This document shows positions 60,993-64,000 of a stretch of DNA of 64,000 bases, piece by piece. A program made the position numbers and the translations under genes. This DNA comes from Halobacillus yeomjeoni (GTDB taxonomy: Bacteria; Bacillota; Bacilli; Bacillales; Halobacillaceae): positions 1 through 64,000 of the forward strand of contig NZ_JAIVAI010000005.1 in assembly GCF_020171525.1 (NCBI RefSeq), read 5' to 3'. Numbering within the stretch: the stretch's first letter is position 1; the number at the start of each line of letters is the position of its first letter. The notes under the pieces were generated by a model that was not told the origin of the DNA, did not search any database, and saw nothing but the letters and a program-made list of their open reading frames with translations.

Positions 60993-61439
60993 TTATCCGT
61001 ATTCCTTCTGATGCTCTTTCTTTTTTTCCAAATAGTCTTCGTCTTCGCGGACTTTTATCCACTTCTCTTCAAAGATCGCTGCCGATTCTGCTTTCTCCTC
61101 ATCAATTTGCCGTTCTTGTACGTCTCCATTCTCATCGTATTTCTTACCGCCTTTATAGTTGGCATAACGCCGGGACCTTGTGTACCCCATTTGCAGGAAT
61201 TTTCTAGCCATGTCCATTCCTACAAAATCCTCTGCTTCCTTATAGTCAAGGTACATCTGATAAATTTTTTCAGAAGATTCTTTGGCGATATCAGGGGTCT
61301 TGAACCTCCAATGAGGGAGGATCTCACTTTTATAAGGCTCTACAAGAAGCACTCCCTGTTCGCCTCGCCCTACCCGGTAATGTTCAGGGTTCTTACGAAA
61401 GTCCGTATTTTCAAAATCGATCGAGTAGTCAAAAGCCAC
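60993..61439 (-). CDS. DUF4385 protein
   Basis: A 148-aa soluble protein beginning FDYSIDFENTDFRKNPEHYR, with HWRFKTPDIAKESSEKIY, FVGMDMARKFLQMGYTRSRR and YANYKGGKK. It matches my memory of DUF4385, a family with no known function found in bacteria and some phages. The many charged residues suggest nucleic-acid or protein contacts. Its ATG lies one base after the glutaminase stop, so it is translated from the same message. Confidence 0.8.
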   Translation of the reverse strand: MAFDYSIDFENTDFRKNPEHYRVGRGEQGVLLVEPYKSEILPHWRFKTPDIAKESSEKIYQMYLDYKEAEDFVGMDMARKFLQMGYTRSRRYANYKGGKKYDENGDVQERQIDEEKAESAAIFEEKWIKVREDEDYLEKKKEHQKEYG

Positions 61440-61440
61440 G

Positions 61441-62400
61441 TTACCGCTCCTTTTCGATGTTTTCTATACCAAACATATTCAATCCAAGGTCTTGAGACAG
61501 CTTCTTGATCAACGCGCCGCCTGCAGTGCTGTTTCCTTTTTCATCAATCGCAGGTCCGATCACTCCTATTCCCATCCGTCCGGGAATAGCTCCTATGATG
61601 CTTCCAGAGACACCGCTTTTGCAGGGGATACCTGCTTCAACCGCATAGTGCCCGGAGGAGTTATACATACCAGAAGTCATCATGATGGCTTTCACTGTGC
61701 GAAGGTGGTGGGGAGGAATCAACCGTTCTTCTGTATGTGGAGCTCTTCCACCCCTAGCAAGGAATAGTCCGACGCGTGCGAAATCTTCACAATTCATCAT
61801 GACTGCGTTCATGCGGAAGTAAAGGTCTAAAGCTTCTTCCACATCTGTTACGAGTGTACCTGTACTCTGCATGAAATAGGCGAGGGAGCGGTTGCGGGCA
61901 CCGTTCGCTTTTTCCGCTTCATACACTTCTTCGCTCATCCAGAGTTCTTCATGAGAAGTGATCTTTTTAAGGAAATTCAAATAGCGTTCAAATCTTTTTT
62001 CTACACTCTGTCCCTTGATTAGTGCAGCGACAGCAATCGCCCCGGCATTGATCATAGGATTGAATGGCTTGCTGGTGTCGTAGGATTCAAGCTGACTGAT
62101 GGAATTGAAAAAATCACCCATCGGCTCCATGCCCACGGCTTGAAACACTCTGTCTTTGCCGAAATCCTGCAGGGCAAGCATCAAACCGATGATTTTTGAG
62201 GTGCTTTGCATAGGCACGCATTCCTTATAGTCTCCCGCATAGTAGCATTCTTGGTCCATAGTAATGATGGTCACCCCTAAAAGGTCTTTCAACGTTTCGT
62301 CAAAATTAGGGATGTTCATGTTCACATTACCTGATGAAGCAAAAGGTTTACTGTCTTCAATCGCTTCCATCAGATACTGTTCTGTCAACTCTTTCATCAT
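61441..62400 (-). CDS. glsA: Glutaminase
   Basis: A 319-aa glutaminase of the beta-lactamase-like serine fold that converts glutamine to glutamate and ammonia. Catalytic Ser66-x2-Lys69 lies in MQSTSKI. Substrate-binding PFNPMINAGAIA, GARNRSLAYFM and MMTSGMYNSSG follow, with the final PCKSGVSGSI. The length is typical. The ATG has an AGGAGAGAG site; the next codon is also ATG. Salt-tolerant glutaminases are common in halophiles. Operonic with DUF4385. Confidence 0.95.
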   Translation of the reverse strand: MMKELTEQYLMEAIEDSKPFASSGNVNMNIPNFDETLKDLLGVTIITMDQECYYAGDYKECVPMQSTSKIIGLMLALQDFGKDRVFQAVGMEPMGDFFNSISQLESYDTSKPFNPMINAGAIAVAALIKGQSVEKRFERYLNFLKKITSHEELWMSEEVYEAEKANGARNRSLAYFMQSTGTLVTDVEEALDLYFRMNAVMMNCEDFARVGLFLARGGRAPHTEERLIPPHHLRTVKAIMMTSGMYNSSGHYAVEAGIPCKSGVSGSIIGAIPGRMGIGVIGPAIDEKGNSTAGGALIKKLSQDLGLNMFGIENIEKER

Positions 62401-62462
62401 CTCTCTCCTTTTTCTATAATCAGATAGTTTCCATTACCCTATATCCAAATCAGACAACCCTA

Positions 62463-62508
62463 TGTAAAAAAATTAAGGCCCGGCCACATCAGTGAGGGGC
62501 CAGACCTT
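62463..62508 (-). terminator. Terminator of cydAB (minus strand)
   Basis: An 11-bp stem AAGGTCTGGCC/GGCCGGGCCTT (with G-U pairs) is followed on the minus strand by AATTTTTTTAC. Confidence 0.82.
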
Positions 62509-62517
62509 ACAAAAGAA

Positions 62518-63543
62518 CTATTCCTGTTTCAAGTAACGGCGGTCTTTAAGGAATAGCCGCCAAAACAAGATGAAAGCTGGAATCAATATACCGAAGCCGA
62601 TTCCGTAAACCACCAACATCTGATAAAACATGCCGGGGTCTGTAAAACCGTCCTCAATCTTCAAATGAGGGTAGACCAGGTAAGGGAGGTGTGCGGACCC
62701 ATAAGCATAAATTGCGATGCCATACTGGAGGACGATCGCAAGAACCGCCAGCCTGGCCATTCCCCGCTCTCCATCCGACCGCTTCAAAAATAGAAACCCA
62801 TATCCGATAAGGAAGAAAAACAAGGATAAACCGAACCAGAACCAATTCCTTTGGATATTGTCCACGATCCAGGTCGCTTCAGCAGGAAACGTACCAATCG
62901 TCAAAACGGCAATAGCAATCGATACAGGTCCGAGCCAGATCGCGTGTTTTCGGAATGTATGATAAGCAGAGTGATCTTCGGCTTCTTTTGCGTAGTCCAT
63001 CAAAAACACAGCAGAAATGAATAACTCTGTAGATAAACCGAATGCGATATGCATGTACAAGGTAGGGTGAACGAGCAGTTCCCGGTAATACAGGCGGGGA
63101 AGACCATCCTCAAATTCAATGAATCCACCGAGAGTAATGGGTAAGATACTGACTAAAAGGGCGGGGATGATCAACCCGGTTATACCGGATGTCATTCTCA
63201 ATAACTCCCTGAACCTTTTAGCATGGTGCTCAAATACCATGAAGGTGGTTCGTATGGCTAAAAGGATCAATCCCAGCCCGATAGGAAGCAGCAGCAGGCT
63301 TCCCAGCATGGTTGTAGCAAAAGGGAAAAACGTGACGACAGAAACGACCAGTATGACAAAGAACACGTTCGTGACTTCCCAAGTAGGGGATAAGAATCGG
63401 TTGGCAATCTGAGATGCACTCGTATGATCATTTTTTCCATAAATCATTCCCCAGAATCCGGCACCGAAATCCAATGACCCCAGCATTGCATAGACAAACA
63501 GCAGACTCCATAAAATGGTGACTGCCAGAGTAGAGGCTTCCAT
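62518..63543 (-). CDS. cydB: Cytochrome bd ubiquinol oxidase subunit II
   Basis: A 341-aa membrane subunit with eight to nine helices. The family start is LWSLLFVYAMLGSLDFGAGFWGMIYG, then NRFLSPTWEVTNVFFVILVVS. The C-terminal half shows YPHLKIEDGFTDPGMFYQML. It stabilises the three hemes carried by CydA in the high-affinity oxidase. The ATG has a GAAAGGAGAG site. It lies 15 bp after cydA. The assembly exporter cydDC lies 32 kb away with a Rex box; the cydA promoter lies outside this window. Confidence 0.92.
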   Translation of the reverse strand: MEASTLAVTILWSLLFVYAMLGSLDFGAGFWGMIYGKNDHTSASQIANRFLSPTWEVTNVFFVILVVSVVTFFPFATTMLGSLLLLPIGLGLILLAIRTTFMVFEHHAKRFRELLRMTSGITGLIIPALLVSILPITLGGFIEFEDGLPRLYYRELLVHPTLYMHIAFGLSTELFISAVFLMDYAKEAEDHSAYHTFRKHAIWLGPVSIAIAVLTIGTFPAEATWIVDNIQRNWFWFGLSLFFFLIGYGFLFLKRSDGERGMARLAVLAIVLQYGIAIYAYGSAHLPYLVYPHLKIEDGFTDPGMFYQMLVVYGIGFGILIPAFILFWRLFLKDRRYLKQE

Positions 63544-63558
63544 CCCGATCTCTCCTTT

Positions 63559-64000
63559 CTATCCTAAGGTATCTGCAGATAAGTCCTTGCTGACGGGGTT
63601 CCGCTTGAAATAATTTTTCAATACGAAGCCAGTGACAAACAAAAGAATGATATAGAGAGAAAGAAACAATACAAACAGAATCCCTACACTCGGAGATTGT
63701 GTTGCGGCATTCTCCGTCCGAAGCACATCGGTGATCGTCCACGGTTGTCTGCCGATACAGCTGAAACACCATCCTGTTTCAATGGCGATCATCGCTAAAG
63801 GCCCGCTCGTTACAAGTAAAGCAAGCATCCATCCGGGGAACTCTCTTTTCAAAATATGTTTCCAAAATAAAGCGAGAAAAGCGACAACGATCAGCAGGGA
63901 TCCGATCCCCACCATGATATTGAATAAGACGTGCACATAGAGAGGAGGCCATAGCTCCTCGGGGTACTCATTCAACCCTTTCACTTCCGTATCAAATCGG
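63559..64000 (-). CDS. cydA: Cytochrome bd ubiquinol oxidase subunit I, C-terminal part
   Basis: A partial gene: the reading frame runs off the window edge, and 146 C-terminal codons are visible. The diagnostic ETGW....GRQPWTITDVLRT block precedes the last helices, and an upstream DTEVKGLNEYPEE is as in CydA. Two to three transmembrane helices are included. It is the catalytic subunit binding hemes b558, b595 and d. The start, quinol-binding Q-loop and heme ligands lie outside. Confidence 0.92.
   Translation of the reverse strand, partial: RFDTEVKGLNEYPEELWPPLYVHVLFNIMVGIGSLLIVVAFLALFWKHILKREFPGWMLALLVTSGPLAMIAIETGWCFSCIGRQPWTITDVLRTENAATQSPSVGILFVLFLSLYIILLFVTGFVLKNYFKRNPVSKDLSADTLG

Overview
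The window looks like chromosome from a low-to-middle GC, spore-forming Bacillaceae. The block rocF, sigW, rsiW, cdaA, cdaR, glmM, glmS has the same order as in Bacillus subtilis. There is also a glmS ribozyme, a Spo0E-like phosphatase, a YuzB protein, SigW-type and Rex-type sites, and many acidic proteins. A moderate halophile such as Halobacillus is my best guess, but that is inference, not proof.

Layout. Positions 1-230 are the 3' end of an rRNA operon (5S rRNA, tRNA-Asn). A three-gene sugar-nucleotide/glycosyltransferase cluster (0.6-3.6 kb) separates it from a nine-tRNA array with its own promoter (3.8-4.9 kb). Next come arginase, the SigW/RsiW envelope-stress pair, the c-di-AMP synthase CdaA with CdaR, and the GlcNAc-6-P pathway (GlmM, GlmS), i.e. 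envelope stress and cell-wall precursor supply (5.1-13.3 kb). From 13.5 to 24.3 kb lie secreted proteins (a large nuclease, a subtilase), small lipoproteins, a phospholipase A2-like protein, and an arsenic operon arsR-arsB-arsC-trxB with its operator. From 24.3 to 40.7 kb are an SDR, a nucleotidyltransferase/P-loop kinase pair, cydDC behind a Rex box, an MBL hydrolase, a mini beta-carbonic-anhydrase-like protein, FAD enzymes, a divergent MurE paralogue and a divergent RibF paralogue. From 40.8 to 50.2 kb are an aldo/keto reductase, UvsE, a Crp/Fnr regulator, a CDP-alcohol phosphatidyltransferase, OsmC, a LysM cell-wall hydrolase and an AGCS symporter. From 50.3 to 54.2 kb a YtrA-type GntR repressor, ABC ATPase, large permease and ECF sigma factor form one operon behind a clear operator. 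The remainder, mostly on the minus strand, holds a PCYCGC lipoprotein, a ThDP enzyme coupled to a GAF-GAF-PAS-GGDEF-EAL protein, ChrA, DUF4385, glutaminase, CydB and the C-terminal part of CydA.

The most unusual non-coding signals are these. (1) A family of three terminal-inverted-repeat elements (TIR starting GGCTCTGTTAAAG), each inserted exactly at the T-tract of a Rho-independent terminator. One has a perfect 8-bp target duplication, and two share a 120-bp GC-rich palindrome. (2) A cluster of DnaA-box sequences in a convergent intergenic gap at 54.3-54.5 kb. (3) Well-formed Rex, YtrA-type, ArsR and SigW sites. No CRISPR array, prophage or intact transposase gene was seen.
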